A DNA stretch of 50,006 nt, taken from assembly GCA_028702315.1 (NCBI GenBank), contig JAQVPA010000005.1:1-50006 (forward strand). The letters are read 5' to 3'. The notes under the pieces are model-generated. The model made no database searches. It saw only the letters and a program-made list of their open reading frames with translations, and was not told where the DNA came from. Source of the stretch: Candidatus Margulisiibacteriota bacterium (GTDB lineage: Bacteria > Margulisbacteria > WOR-1 > O2-12-FULL-45-9 > XYB2-FULL-48-7). Position numbers and translations under genes: made by a program. Within the stretch, counting starts at the first letter, position 1. Every line of letters begins with the position of its first letter. Below are positions 7,683 through 16,008 of this stretch, in pieces.

Positions 7683-8154
7683 GGGACTGGGGACTAAGGG
7701 GCTAGGGGGCTACGGATTATGAAAGAGTTTACGGAATTAAGAGTTTGGCAGGAGGGGAAGTCGATAACGGTTAGTATTTACAAATTAACCGAAAAATTTC
7801 CTGGGCAGGAGAGGTTTGGCCTGACCGATCAATTACGTCGCGCGGCGAATTCGGTTTGCGCCAATATTGCCGAGGGTTTTGAGCGTTACCATACTAAGGA
7901 CAAGATACGGTTCTATTATCTGGCGCGAGGTTCGGCGGCGGAATGTAAAAGTCATCTTCTTATAAGTAAGGAACTCGGTTATTTATCGGAAGAAACGACA
8001 AAAAATTTGATAGAACAATGTTCCGAGATAGGCAGAATGATCAATGCGATGATCACGGCGATTAGGGAGTAAATTGGGATTGGGTGCTGGGTATCGGGTG
8101 CCGGGTATCAGGTGCCTATTGCTCCCCGATACCCGGCCCCTAGTCCCCAGTCCC
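7683..8154. repeat. Inverted-repeat-bounded unit around S23 gene 2
   Basis: The left arm GGGACTGGGGACTAAGGGGC (7683-7702) matches the reverse complement of 8136-8154 except for one inserted A. Extra GGGTATCGGG / CCCGATACCC words (about 8087-8134) form a second hairpin inside the right side. The arms enclose only the S23 gene 7719-8072, giving a unit of about 470 bp. Confidence 0.85.
7719..8072 (+). CDS. Four-helix-bundle (S23) protein 2
   Basis: 117 residues, nearly the canonical length. FTELRVWQEGKSITVSIYKLTEKFP, GLTDQLRRAANSVCANIAEGF and FYYLARGSAAECKSHLLISKELGYL are the standard helices of the TIGR02436/S23 family. Unlike copies 1 and 3 it has no repeat-derived N-terminal extension. It is enclosed by inverted arms at 7683-7702 and 8136-8154. 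It follows ORF6N module 2, repeating the ORF6N-S23 order seen at 4506-5506. Function is unknown. Confidence 0.92.
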   Translation: MKEFTELRVWQEGKSITVSIYKLTEKFPGQERFGLTDQLRRAANSVCANIAEGFERYHTKDKIRFYYLARGSAAECKSHLLISKELGYLSEETTKNLIEQCSEIGRMINAMITAIRE

Positions 8155-8173
8155 TTCCCCAAAGCATTCCCCA

Positions 8174-8202
8174 TTGCCCCCTCTCAATAAAAGGGGTAAA
8201 AT
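8174..8202 (+). promoter_or_regulatory. Promoter of the type IIG-like gene
   Basis: TTGCCC (8174-8179), 17-nt spacer, TAAAAT (8197-8202), then 6 nt to the ATG. This predicts a leaderless mRNA. Confidence 0.6.
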
Positions 8203-8208
8203 TTAACT

Positions 8209-11097
8209 ATGCCTGCCCCAAAATCAGTAATTGAGCTTGTCGAACGTTTTGACCGCAATATTGAAGAATATAAGTCTGGCAAATACAACGAAACCCAACT
8301 CCGCCGTGAATTTATTGATCCGTTTTTTGAAGCGTTAGGTTGGGATCTTTATAACAAGCAAGGCTTGGCGGAAGCCTACAAAGATGTTATCCATGAAGAC
8401 AGCATCAAGATCGGGACGGGGACCAAGGCTCCCGATTACTGTTTTCGGGTTGGCGGCACGCGCAAGTTCTTCCTGGAGGCAAAAAAACCGTCGGTTTATG
8501 TGAAAGAAGAGATCCCGCCGGCTTACCAGATCAGGCGTTACGCTTGGTCGTCCAAGCTGCCTCTCTCCATTCTTTCCGATTTCGAGGAATTTGCTGTCTA
8601 TGATTGCCGGATCAGGCCGAAAAAAAACGATAAAGCCAAAGTTGCCCGACTCTTTTATTATACATATAAGGATTACATCGACCATTGGGATGAAATTGCG
8701 GCTATCTTTTCCAAGGAGGCGGTGCTTAAGGGCTCTTTTGACAAGTTTGCCGTATCAGGCAGAAGAAGGCGGGGGACGGCCGAGGTCGATGATGCTTTCC
8801 TTGAAGAGATAGAATCGTGGCGGTCGGAACTGGCGAAAAATCTGGCAACAAACAATCCCAAACTTGAACAAAGGGAATTGAACTTTTCTGTCCAGCGAAT
8901 CATTGACCGGATCATCTTTTTGCGGATCTGCGAAGATCGGGGAATAGAGGATTATGGCCGGCTGATGGCGTTGCCAAACGGCAGCCAAATTTATTCCCAT
9001 TTATGTGAAATGTTCCAGCAGGCGGATGCCCGTTACAATTCGGGCTTATTTCATTTTAAGCCGGAGCCGGGGAGACCGGAACATCCTGACGAGCTGACGC
9101 TCAAGCTGAAGATCGACGATGATGTTCTAAAAGATATAATCAAGCGTCTTTATTATCCCGACAGTCCATATGAATTTTCTGTCTTACCGGCCGATATTCT
9201 CGGCCAAGTTTACGAGCAATTTTTGGGTAAAGTTATCCGGCTGACGGATGGGCATCGGGCGGTGGTGGAAGAGAAGCCCGAGGTGAGGAAAGCGGGCGGA
9301 ATCTATTACACACCGACGTATATTGTCGAATATATCGTCAAAAACACGGTTGGGAAGCTTTTGGAGGGGAAGACGCCGAAGCAAGCGGAGAAGTTGCGGA
9401 TACTTGATCCGGCGTGCGGCTCTGGCTCATTCCTGATCGGGGCTTATCAATATTTGATCGACTGGCACCGTGATTGGTATGTTAAAGATGGGGCGAAGGT
9501 TTGGGCGACCAAGAAATCACCGGCGATCTATCAGGATACTAAAGGGGAGTGGAAACTGACGACGGCCGAGAAGAAGCGGATATTATTGAATAATATCTAT
9601 GGTGTTGATATCGATAACCAGGCGGTTGAAGTAACGAAGCTCTCACTTTTACTCAAGGTACTTGAGGGGGAGACCGAGCAGACGATTAATAGTACCCTGC
9701 GTCTCTTCCACGAACGCGCGCTTCCCGACCTCGGCAATAACATTAAATGCGGTAATTCTCTAATCGGGCCAGATTTTTATAACAATCAGCAGACGAGTTT
9801 TTTAGATGAAGAGGAGAAATACCGGATCAATGTTTTTGATTGGAACAAAGAGTTTGCCGAAATTATGAAATCAGGTGGTTTTGATACGGTAATAGGGAAT
9901 CCCCCATATGGGGCGAATCTTGATTCCCAAGAGAAAAGCTATTTGAATGCTGTTTATCCGTTTGTTGCTGATTTTGAAACTTCTCAGTATTTCTTGGCAA
10001 AATCAAAAGAAACAGCCAATAAATATGGATTAATTAGCTTTATTGTTCCAAATACATTATTACTAAATATGTTTGCTAAAGAATTTCGATCTTTTATATT
10101 GAAGTATTTTAGTTTAAAAGAAATTGTAAACTTATCAGATGTAAATGTTTTTGAGGGTGCAACAATAAGGACAATAATACCTTTTATGCAAAAATCAAGA
10201 GAGCCAAATTCCGTTGTCAGATTTGTTATATTGAAAGACAATAATAATGCGGAAGTCATTAATTCAGTCGATCAAGAAGCACTATTAGAAAATGATAGCA
10301 AATGGGTTGAAGCGCTTTCAACTCCTAGGATGAATACTCTTCAAGGTAAAATATCAAAAGTTAGCATTCCTCTAGATGATATCTTGGAAGTGTCGCAGGG
10401 GCTAATCCCTTATGATAAATATCGAGGGCACGATGAAGAGACAATAAAAAATAGGATATGGAATGCCGATTATAAAAAAGATAAAACATACAAAAAGGAA
10501 TTAAGCGGGGGTGATGTTAAACGGTATTCTGTTGATTGGAATGGGCGGAAATGGATTAGCTATGGCGAATGGCTGGCCGCTCCGCGGAAACCAAAATATT
10601 TCAAGGAGCCTCGTTTGTTATTCCGAGAAATCACGGATCCCAAATATGGGTTATTAAATGTTGCTTATACAGATGAGGAATACTACAACAATCCGAGTAT
10701 TATTAACTGCATATTAAGAAAAAATAAATATTCGTTATTTTATATTTTGGGGATAGCTAATTCAAAATTAATTGCTTTTTGGCACTTTAGTTTTTCTCCG
10801 AAAGCGAATAAAGGTGTTTTTCCAAAGATTTTGGTTAATGATGTGAGAAATCTACCGATTCGTAAGATTAAATTTTCGGATTCAAAGGATAAGCTTTATC
10901 ACGATGATATAGCAAAGATGGCAGAAGATATGTTGGGGCTTAATAAGCAATTAGTGAATGTTAAGTTATCGCATGAGAAGGAATCTCTTCAGCGCCAAAT
11001 TGATGCTACAGATGAACGAATCAATCAGCTTGTCTATAAACTTTACGGGTTGACGAGGGAGGAGATAGGGGTTGTGGAGGAGGGGGCAAGGGAATAA
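8209..11097 (+). CDS. Type IIG-like restriction-modification enzyme (Eco57I/BREX-like adenine methylase fused to nuclease)
   Basis: 962 residues. The N-terminus has a PD-(D/E)xK-type nuclease signature: P75-D76 in KAPDYCF and E90-A-K92 in FFLEAKKP. A helical linker follows, then the N6-adenine methyltransferase with AdoMet motif I LDPACGSGSFLIG (about 399-411) and catalytic NPPYG (564-568). The last 350 or so residues are a TaqI-C-like target-recognition region with a helical tail. One chain therefore carries cleavage, methylation and specificity. Base composition shifts sharply at the catalytic/recognition boundary: 40/60 G+C at 9241-9300 versus 12/60 at 10021-10080, suggesting replacement of the specificity half. 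It heads the R-M island. The target sequence is not predictable here. Confidence 0.92.
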   Translation: MPAPKSVIELVERFDRNIEEYKSGKYNETQLRREFIDPFFEALGWDLYNKQGLAEAYKDVIHEDSIKIGTGTKAPDYCFRVGGTRKFFLEAKKPSVYVKEEIPPAYQIRRYAWSSKLPLSILSDFEEFAVYDCRIRPKKNDKAKVARLFYYTYKDYIDHWDEIAAIFSKEAVLKGSFDKFAVSGRRRRGTAEVDDAFLEEIESWRSELAKNLATNNPKLEQRELNFSVQRIIDRIIFLRICEDRGIEDYGRLMALPNGSQIYSHLCEMFQQADARYNSGLFHFKPEPGRPEHPDELTLKLKIDDDVLKDIIKRLYYPDSPYEFSVLPADILGQVYEQFLGKVIRLTDGHRAVVEEKPEVRKAGGIYYTPTYIVEYIVKNTVGKLLEGKTPKQAEKLRILDPACGSGSFLIGAYQYLIDWHRDWYVKDGAKVWATKKSPAIYQDTKGEWKLTTAEKKRILLNNIYGVDIDNQAVEVTKLSLLLKVLEGETEQTINSTLRLFHERALPDLGNNIKCGNSLIGPDFYNNQQTSFLDEEEKYRINVFDWNKEFAEIMKSGGFDTVIGNPPYGANLDSQEKSYLNAVYPFVADFETSQYFLAKSKETANKYGLISFIVPNTLLLNMFAKEFRSFILKYFSLKEIVNLSDVNVFEGATIRTIIPFMQKSREPNSVVRFVILKDNNNAEVINSVDQEALLENDSKWVEALSTPRMNTLQGKISKVSIPLDDILEVSQGLIPYDKYRGHDEETIKNRIWNADYKKDKTYKKELSGGDVKRYSVDWNGRKWISYGEWLAAPRKPKYFKEPRLLFREITDPKYGLLNVAYTDEEYYNNPSIINCILRKNKYSLFYILGIANSKLIAFWHFSFSPKANKGVFPKILVNDVRNLPIRKIKFSDSKDKLYHDDIAKMAEDMLGLNKQLVNVKLSHEKESLQRQIDATDERINQLVYKLYGLTREEIGVVEEGARE

Positions 11098-11134
11098 GCA
11101 GTATCTGCTGAAGGATATTGTTGGAATATTAGAT

Positions 11135-11548
11135 ATGGTAGATAAATTCGACAAGAAAACACGAAGTAGAATAATGGCGGCTATTCGGTCGACAAATACT
11201 TCTCCGGAGAGGGCGGTGTTTAAGGCAATAAAAAAACAAAATATCCACTTCCAACGGCACTATAAAAAAAACGCATTAGGGACTCCTGATCTTGCCGTGC
11301 CATCTCGTAAAATCGCTGTTTATATTGATGGCGATTTTTGGCATGGGTTTCGGTTTCCTATATGGAAAAGGCGGCTAACAAATAGCTTTTGGAGGAAAAA
11401 AATGGAAAGGAATCGTAAACGGGATAACCTCTATCATGGAAGATTGCGAAATATTGAATGGAAAGTGTTGAGGGAATGGGAACACCAGTTAAAAAATGAT
11501 TTTAGGGGAACGATTGATAAAATAATCTTTTTCCTGGACCAGCAATAG
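11135..11548 (+). CDS. vsr: Very-short-patch repair (Vsr) endonuclease
   Basis: 137 residues from the ATG at 11135. The sequence FDKKTRSRIMAAIRSTNTSPE is the typical Vsr opening; AVYIDGDFWHGF carries the metal-binding/catalytic Asp and the WHG-type motif, and WKVLREWEHQL matches the C-terminal strand-helix. Vsr nicks 5' of the T in T:G mismatches arising from deaminated 5-methylcytosine. The upstream in-frame ATG at 11072 would overlap the previous gene and add 21 atypical residues. The C5 methyltransferase 22 nt downstream is its expected partner. The common zinc-ligand pattern of E. coli Vsr was not checked in detail. Confidence 0.92.
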   Translation: MVDKFDKKTRSRIMAAIRSTNTSPERAVFKAIKKQNIHFQRHYKKNALGTPDLAVPSRKIAVYIDGDFWHGFRFPIWKRRLTNSFWRKKMERNRKRDNLYHGRLRNIEWKVLREWEHQLKNDFRGTIDKIIFFLDQQ

Positions 11549-11563
11549 AATTTAGTGTATATT
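11535..11563 (+). promoter_or_regulatory. Promoter of the dcm operon within vsr
   Basis: TGGACC (11535-11540), 17-nt spacer, TATATT (11558-11563), 7 nt before the dcm ATG, with no Shine-Dalgarno site. It would allow methyltransferase expression independent of vsr. Confidence 0.5.
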
Positions 11564-11570
11564 ATAAGGC

Positions 11571-12734
11571 ATGAAAAATAAAAGCAGGAAATATCCGTCG
11601 ATTTCCCTCTTTACTGGGGCTTTTGGCCTCGACTTAGGCCTTGAAAAAGCAGGGTTTGATGTCATGGCTTGCGTTGAAAAAGATTCAACAGCCGTCCAAA
11701 CCATCCTCCAAAACAAACCCGAATTAAAAAACCATATTATTGAAGAAGATATTAACTATGTTTCTCCTAAGCAAATCTTAAAAATTGCTGGTTTTAAAAG
11801 AGGTGAGGTTGCTCTTGTCTCGGGTGGCCCTCCTTGTCAACCATTTAGCACAGTTGGTAGGAGGCATTCAATTTCGTCAACCGAAGGCTTATTATTTAAA
11901 AAGTTTCTAGATGTTGTATGGGGGGTATATCCAAAATTCTTTATATTTGAGAATGTTAAGGGAATATTATCTGCGGCGATACAGCATAGACCCATATCAA
12001 AACGGACGTCAAAAGTGAATCTTTGCAAGGAGGAGGTTTTAGGCTCGGCATGGCATTTTATAAAAAAAGAATTCGATTTTAAATTGAGAAGAGGGAAGAC
12101 AAATGGCTACGAAATTTATACTTGGGAATTAAATGCCGCAGATTACGGAGTTGCTCAAAAAAGAAGGAGAGTATTCGTGATTGGTGTACGAGGTGCTCGT
12201 ACAGTACGCAAACCTCGGGCGCGATTTAAAAATAGCCATATTCCTATTAAGAAAGTTATTGCATATTTGGAAAATACTCATGAAATAAAGGGGGTTGATT
12301 ATAGCCCTTACGATGAGGCCCGTTATGCTATTTTTTCAGAAGGACTAATCAAGGCTGGCCAAAATTGGAAAGATTTGCCGATCCATCTGCAAAAGAAAAT
12401 AATGGGCAAAGGATGGTACGCTACTGGAGGGAAAGTAGGTTTTTGTCGCAGACTATCATGGGACAAGCCCTCCCCAACGATCACTACAAATCCAAAAGGA
12501 AGGGCAACAAACATATGTCATCCCAGCAAGCCGAGGCCGTTAACATATCGTGAATGCGCGTTAATTCAAGGCTTTCCTGAAACATGGAAGTTTTCAGGTA
12601 GTCTTTCAAGTAAATATCGACAAATTGGCAATGCAGTGCCTATCCAGCTTGGGGCCACAATTGGCAAAGCCCTAATAAGATCCCTCAAGAATGACAATGA
12701 CCCGTCAGATAACATTAAAGGAGATTCAATATGA
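11571..12734 (+). CDS. dcm: DNA (cytosine-5-)-methyltransferase
   Basis: 387 residues with all main C5-MTase motifs: motif I SLFTGAFGLDLGLE (12-25), motif IV GGPPCQPFS with catalytic C89, motif VI FENVKG (E127-N128-V129), motif VIII QKRRRVFVIG (about 196-205), motif IX/X region SPTITTNPKG and YRQIGNAVP near the end. The variable recognition domain lies around 210-290. It methylates cytosine in an unknown target. The start is probably leaderless. The stop overlaps the next start by 4 nt. No dedicated cognate nuclease is obvious; the next two genes are candidates for partner functions. Confidence 0.95.
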   Translation: MKNKSRKYPSISLFTGAFGLDLGLEKAGFDVMACVEKDSTAVQTILQNKPELKNHIIEEDINYVSPKQILKIAGFKRGEVALVSGGPPCQPFSTVGRRHSISSTEGLLFKKFLDVVWGVYPKFFIFENVKGILSAAIQHRPISKRTSKVNLCKEEVLGSAWHFIKKEFDFKLRRGKTNGYEIYTWELNAADYGVAQKRRRVFVIGVRGARTVRKPRARFKNSHIPIKKVIAYLENTHEIKGVDYSPYDEARYAIFSEGLIKAGQNWKDLPIHLQKKIMGKGWYATGGKVGFCRRLSWDKPSPTITTNPKGRATNICHPSKPRPLTYRECALIQGFPETWKFSGSLSSKYRQIGNAVPIQLGATIGKALIRSLKNDNDPSDNIKGDSI

Positions 12735-13831
12735 AAATGATTACAAGCAGATCGAGACCGGAAAAAAAGATATTTCATAATGAAAAAGTAGATGTTTATC
12801 CAACAAAAGTTAAATTTGAAAATATAAGCTTTTGGAAAGAAAACTTAAGGACCATGCTATCATTCGAATTAATGGCAAAGGAATATAAGAAGCCTTTGGC
12901 TGAAACGTCTCTAGAAGATATTACATCATATTTGTCTCGCAAAAGATCATTGGAGCTTGTGCCTTTAGCAAAATCAATTAAACAAAATGGTGTTCGCATA
13001 CCTCTTATAATCCTAGAAGACGGCACTTTGCTTGATGGGAATAGGAGGTATTTTGCTTGCAGTTATCTTCTCTCAAAATCAAAAGAAGAAAAGGGGGAAA
13101 GACCCGACATTCTGGATAATATTCCAGTATGGATAATAAAGAAAAAGGATTTGACTGGTAAAATACGGGAGAAAATTCTCGCGGAGGCCAATTTCGTCCC
13201 TGAATATAAGGTTCCTTGGCCGCTAGATGTTAAGGCAAAAGTGATAAGCGATTATTTCAGCCTCTGCATAAAAAATAAGATGACGAAAGAAGCTGCATAT
13301 GAAGAAATCTTTGATGTTTATGGCGTTGAGAAGAAAACAGTTGATGACTATTATGACACAATGAGGCTTACGCAGGAATTTATTGATTCCGCCGACAAAA
13401 TCAAGGCCGACCCTCTTAAAAAAGATAAATTCCGGGAGATTGTTCAGGAACAATTCGTCTATTTCTGGGAATTTAAGAATAAATCCTCTGTGTCAACACT
13501 GGCGTTAAACGCAGAGACAGAACTTCCCGAGCTGAAGAAAATGTTCTTTAGTATGATGTCCAATGATCGATTCAAGAATATCAAGCAAATAGAGCCGATG
13601 ATAAGATCATTTCGAGATAAATATTTATGGAATTTACTTATTGAATCGAATGGGAGCAAAATTGACCAAGTTGAGGCCTTATACAAAGAAAAAAAGGCAA
13701 TTCGGTCTGCTGAGGATAAAATACGAAGGTTTATTCAATGGTTACAAGAAGAATCAATAAATGTTTTATCTAAGGGGGCAATAAAGGGTTTAAATGAATT
13801 GTCTGATTTGTGCAAAAAAATTCTCAAATAA
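12731..13831 (+). CDS. ParB/sulfiredoxin-fold domain protein of the R-M island
   Basis: 366 residues. Residues about 76-115 (LVPLAKSIKQNGVRIPLIILEDGTLLDGNRRYFACSYL) match the ParB N-terminal fold, with DGNRR (102-106) in place of the ParB GERR box that binds CTP in true ParB proteins. A helix-turn-helix-like segment follows (about 185-220, MTKEAAYEEIFDVYGVEKKTVDDYY), then a long helical C-terminus. It overlaps dcm by 4 nt and has AAGGAG upstream. ParB-fold proteins in defence loci act as nucleases or NTP-dependent switches. No parA is nearby, so plasmid or chromosome partition is unlikely. Exact activity is unknown. Confidence 0.8.
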   Translation: MKMITSRSRPEKKIFHNEKVDVYPTKVKFENISFWKENLRTMLSFELMAKEYKKPLAETSLEDITSYLSRKRSLELVPLAKSIKQNGVRIPLIILEDGTLLDGNRRYFACSYLLSKSKEEKGERPDILDNIPVWIIKKKDLTGKIREKILAEANFVPEYKVPWPLDVKAKVISDYFSLCIKNKMTKEAAYEEIFDVYGVEKKTVDDYYDTMRLTQEFIDSADKIKADPLKKDKFREIVQEQFVYFWEFKNKSSVSTLALNAETELPELKKMFFSMMSNDRFKNIKQIEPMIRSFRDKYLWNLLIESNGSKIDQVEALYKEKKAIRSAEDKIRRFIQWLQEESINVLSKGAIKGLNELSDLCKKILK

Positions 13832-13833
13832 AT

Positions 13834-14979
13834 ATGGGACTTGAGCAAATAATTGCTTTTGGCGAGAAGCATTCTCAAACAGGAAATGCCTTTATAAGAA
13901 AGTTTCCCGATGTCCCTTTTAGGGGGAATGAATCATTTGACGATATACATAGGATTCTAATTTCAACGCGTTCTCTGGCGACTTTGCCAATGTGGAATTC
14001 ATATCAGGGCGAAATAGCGCAAGCAAAAATTCTTGAAAATGTATTTAGTTCTAAAATAAAGATACATGAGCTATGGGTAAAAAAAATACAATTTGAGCTG
14101 ATTACACGGAATCCTGTTCCCATTGATAGCATTAAGACTGTCGCCTCTGTAGGGGTGGCTAGTACGCAATGTAGCGCTTTTTTAAAGGGGCGTGATTTGA
14201 AGCGCTTTGATTCAACAACCAGTGCACTTGCAGAGTTTAAAAGGAACAGTAGTTTCGATTGTGTGCTTTGTGCCCCAGGAGCATGTGCTGAATATTTTAA
14301 GGCTGCGGATAACGTTTCAAATCCCTTCAATTTCACTTCTTTTGTTTTAGTTGGAAATATCGAGGATTCAGACTTGGCCGATGCTAAATGGGAGAAGCTA
14401 AGAGCTTCGATTTTTCCTAAAAACAATCATATTTATGGGGTTGAAATGCCAAAAGCTTCCCCAACACTAACAGAAGAGCAACAATCATTCTTTGAGGAGT
14501 TAACAAATGAAGCTGATTCGATAAATGATATACCTAGGATCATTTTTGTCTATGAGCAAAATCCAACAAAATGTGGGGTTCTCATTGAGACAAAAGGGGA
14601 TATGCCTTCCCCTTCATTAAATGAAGATGGAACCACCAAAATAACTATGAAAGAGAATTTAGGTAGGACTAAAAATTCTTACAGTGATACTGCTATCGCT
14701 TTCTTGAAGGAAACCTTCCAGGGGGCGACGGCTAATGATTTTTATAAGCATATCGGTGCAAAAGGATATTTGTATTGTTGTCCATCCCTAAATATAATTA
14801 TACATGGTTTTGAGGAGGCTTTTACTGAAGCAATCTCTCGAAATATTATCAGCAAATATTTTGAATTAATGGACAATGGCCTTCAGTGCACAGAGGCACA
14901 AAAAGAATTATTTCAGAAATATAAAAGAGACTTTTATTTCGATAAAATTGGATTTATTGAATTTATCCCGGTTACATAG
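13834..14979 (+). CDS. Unknown protein with a prephenate-dehydratase-like (PDT) domain
   Basis: 381 residues, ATG two nt after the ParB-like stop. Residues about 48-175 follow the order of prephenate dehydratase landmarks: LPMWNSYQGEI (compare the VPIENSxEG motif), VASVGVASTQCSAFL (HPQALAQC-like), DSTTSAL (SSTAEAA-like), CVLCAPGACAEYF (AAIA...AAELY-like) and NFTSFVLVGN (NTTRFLVL-like). The essential Arg of the TRF motif is Ser (S169), so prephenate dehydration is unlikely; the fold may bind another small ligand. The C-terminal half (about 185-381) matches nothing I recognise. Low G+C and coupling with dcm and the ParB-like gene make it part of the R-M island. The PDT relation is my motif-level reading. 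Confidence 0.7.
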   Translation: MGLEQIIAFGEKHSQTGNAFIRKFPDVPFRGNESFDDIHRILISTRSLATLPMWNSYQGEIAQAKILENVFSSKIKIHELWVKKIQFELITRNPVPIDSIKTVASVGVASTQCSAFLKGRDLKRFDSTTSALAEFKRNSSFDCVLCAPGACAEYFKAADNVSNPFNFTSFVLVGNIEDSDLADAKWEKLRASIFPKNNHIYGVEMPKASPTLTEEQQSFFEELTNEADSINDIPRIIFVYEQNPTKCGVLIETKGDMPSPSLNEDGTTKITMKENLGRTKNSYSDTAIAFLKETFQGATANDFYKHIGAKGYLYCCPSLNIIIHGFEEAFTEAISRNIISKYFELMDNGLQCTEAQKELFQKYKRDFYFDKIGFIEFIPVT

Positions 14980-15012
14980 AAAAAGGGGGGTATTATCGAG
15001 AAGGTGAAGGAA

Positions 15013-15171
15013 ATGAATAATAAACTCCTCGGCTCCCTTCTTCTCGCCCTCGCACTCGCCGTTTTGGCCGGCTTCCTGGTCAAGCATTGGCTCTACTGGG
15101 AGATCGTGGATGTTTTGGTCATTATTATTTGCGGCGCCGCGGGGATTTATTTGATACGCAAAACTAGATAA
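15013..15171 (+). CDS. Small two-helix membrane protein
   Basis: 52 residues: MNNKLLGSLLLALALAVLAG, then a hydrophilic turn (VKHWLYWE) and a second hydrophobic helix ending in a basic tail (IRKTR). Both helices are long enough to span the membrane. A Shine-Dalgarno-like AAGGTGAAGG lies directly upstream. Its G+C-rich codons contrast with the AT-rich R-M genes before it, so it marks the return to native sequence. Function is unknown. Confidence 0.65.
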   Translation: MNNKLLGSLLLALALAVLAGFLVKHWLYWEIVDVLVIIICGAAGIYLIRKTR

Positions 15172-15312
15172 AAAATCTAAAATCGAAAAAAGAAAATCTA
15201 AAAAAATCCCAAATTACAAAATCGAAAGACGAAAAGAAGTTATTTGGAATTTAGTATTTTAGGTTTTCGAATTTGTTTAGACTTTCGATTTTAGTTTTTC
15301 GATTTTATTTAG
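15172..15312. repeat. AT-rich imperfect palindrome before yjbQ
   Basis: Left-side words such as AAAATCTAAAATCGAAAA (from about 15173) recur inverted on the right as TTCGATTTTAGTTTTTCGATTTT (split here by one imperfect step). The arms meet near 15240, giving a long imperfect hairpin. It belongs to the same class of word-like repeats seen across the window but has its own sequence. Confidence 0.75.
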
Positions 15313-15331
15313 TGGCTGAAAGGAGGAATTG

Positions 15332-15745
15332 ATGAAAACCTATACCGACTACCTCTGGATGAATACGAAACAGGAAAAAGAGATCGTTAATATTACCGAG
15401 CAGGTCAGGGAGGTTGTGAAGGCATCCGGCGTTAAGGAAGGATTGGTGTTGGTCAATGCCATGCATATCACCTCTTCGGTCTTCATCAACGACGAGGAGC
15501 CGGGACTTAAGCAGGATTTCTTAGCCTGGTTGGAGGAGTTAGCTCCCGAAAGGCCGGATTATAAGCACCATAGGACAGGGGAAACTAACGGAGATGCCCA
15601 TCTTAAACGGACCATTATGGGGAGAGAAGTCGTCGTCGCGATCACCAAAGGAGAACTCGACTTCGGCCCATGGGAACAGATATTTTACGGAGAGTTTGAT
15701 GGGCAACGGAGGAAACGGGTTTTGGTTAAGGTTATTGGAGAGTAA
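15332..15745 (+). CDS. YjbQ/UPF0047 family protein
   Basis: 137 residues. The sequence follows the YjbQ fold: [54 protein letters not shown], then [39 protein letters not shown]. The conserved H in MHITSS, E in DDEEPG-type segment and H in DAHLKR are the family's metal/phosphate-site residues. Some members show secondary thiamin-phosphate synthase activity, but the physiological role is unsettled. The ATG at 15332 is preferred over the in-frame TTG before it because AGGAGG sits 5 nt upstream. Confidence 0.92.
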   Translation: MKTYTDYLWMNTKQEKEIVNITEQVREVVKASGVKEGLVLVNAMHITSSVFINDEEPGLKQDFLAWLEELAPERPDYKHHRTGETNGDAHLKRTIMGREVVVAITKGELDFGPWEQIFYGEFDGQRRKRVLVKVIGE

Positions 15746-15747
15746 TC

Positions 15748-16008
15748 CTGAAGCCGGAAGTTAGGATTAAGGAGTAGAAACCGGTATAGAAGCCAGAAAT
15801 TAGAAGTGGAAGTTGGACTGGCATCTGGTTTCTACTTCTAATATCTATACTGGCATCTATGCCTTAATCCTTACTTCCATTCCCCCCCGAGGCCAGAAGC
15901 CAGGATAAAGGAGTAGAAACCGGTATAGAAGCCGGAAGTTGGAAGTGGAAGTTGGACTAATTTCTGGCATCTATTTCTAACATCCATACTGGCATCTAAT
16001 CCTTAATC
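15748..16008. repeat. Word-like inverted repeats downstream of yjbQ
   Basis: Units such as GAAGCCGGAAGTT, AGGATTAAGGAGTAGAAACC and GGTATAGAAGCC occur twice (about 15753-15830 and 15890-15960) and inverted as GGTTTCTACTTCTAA, ATACTGGCATCTA and CCTTAATCCT. The same words continue, in translated form, into the N-terminus of the S23 gene 16009-16629, so gene and repeat form one unit. Confidence 0.85.

Noticed and set aside
11072-11134. Longer vsr start
   Set aside because: It overlaps the type IIG-like gene and adds residues not seen in Vsr proteins; the ATG at 11135 gives the usual N-terminus.
12731-13831. Chromosome or plasmid partition ParB
   Set aside because: No parA, no parS-like palindrome nearby, and tight coupling with a DNA methyltransferase instead.
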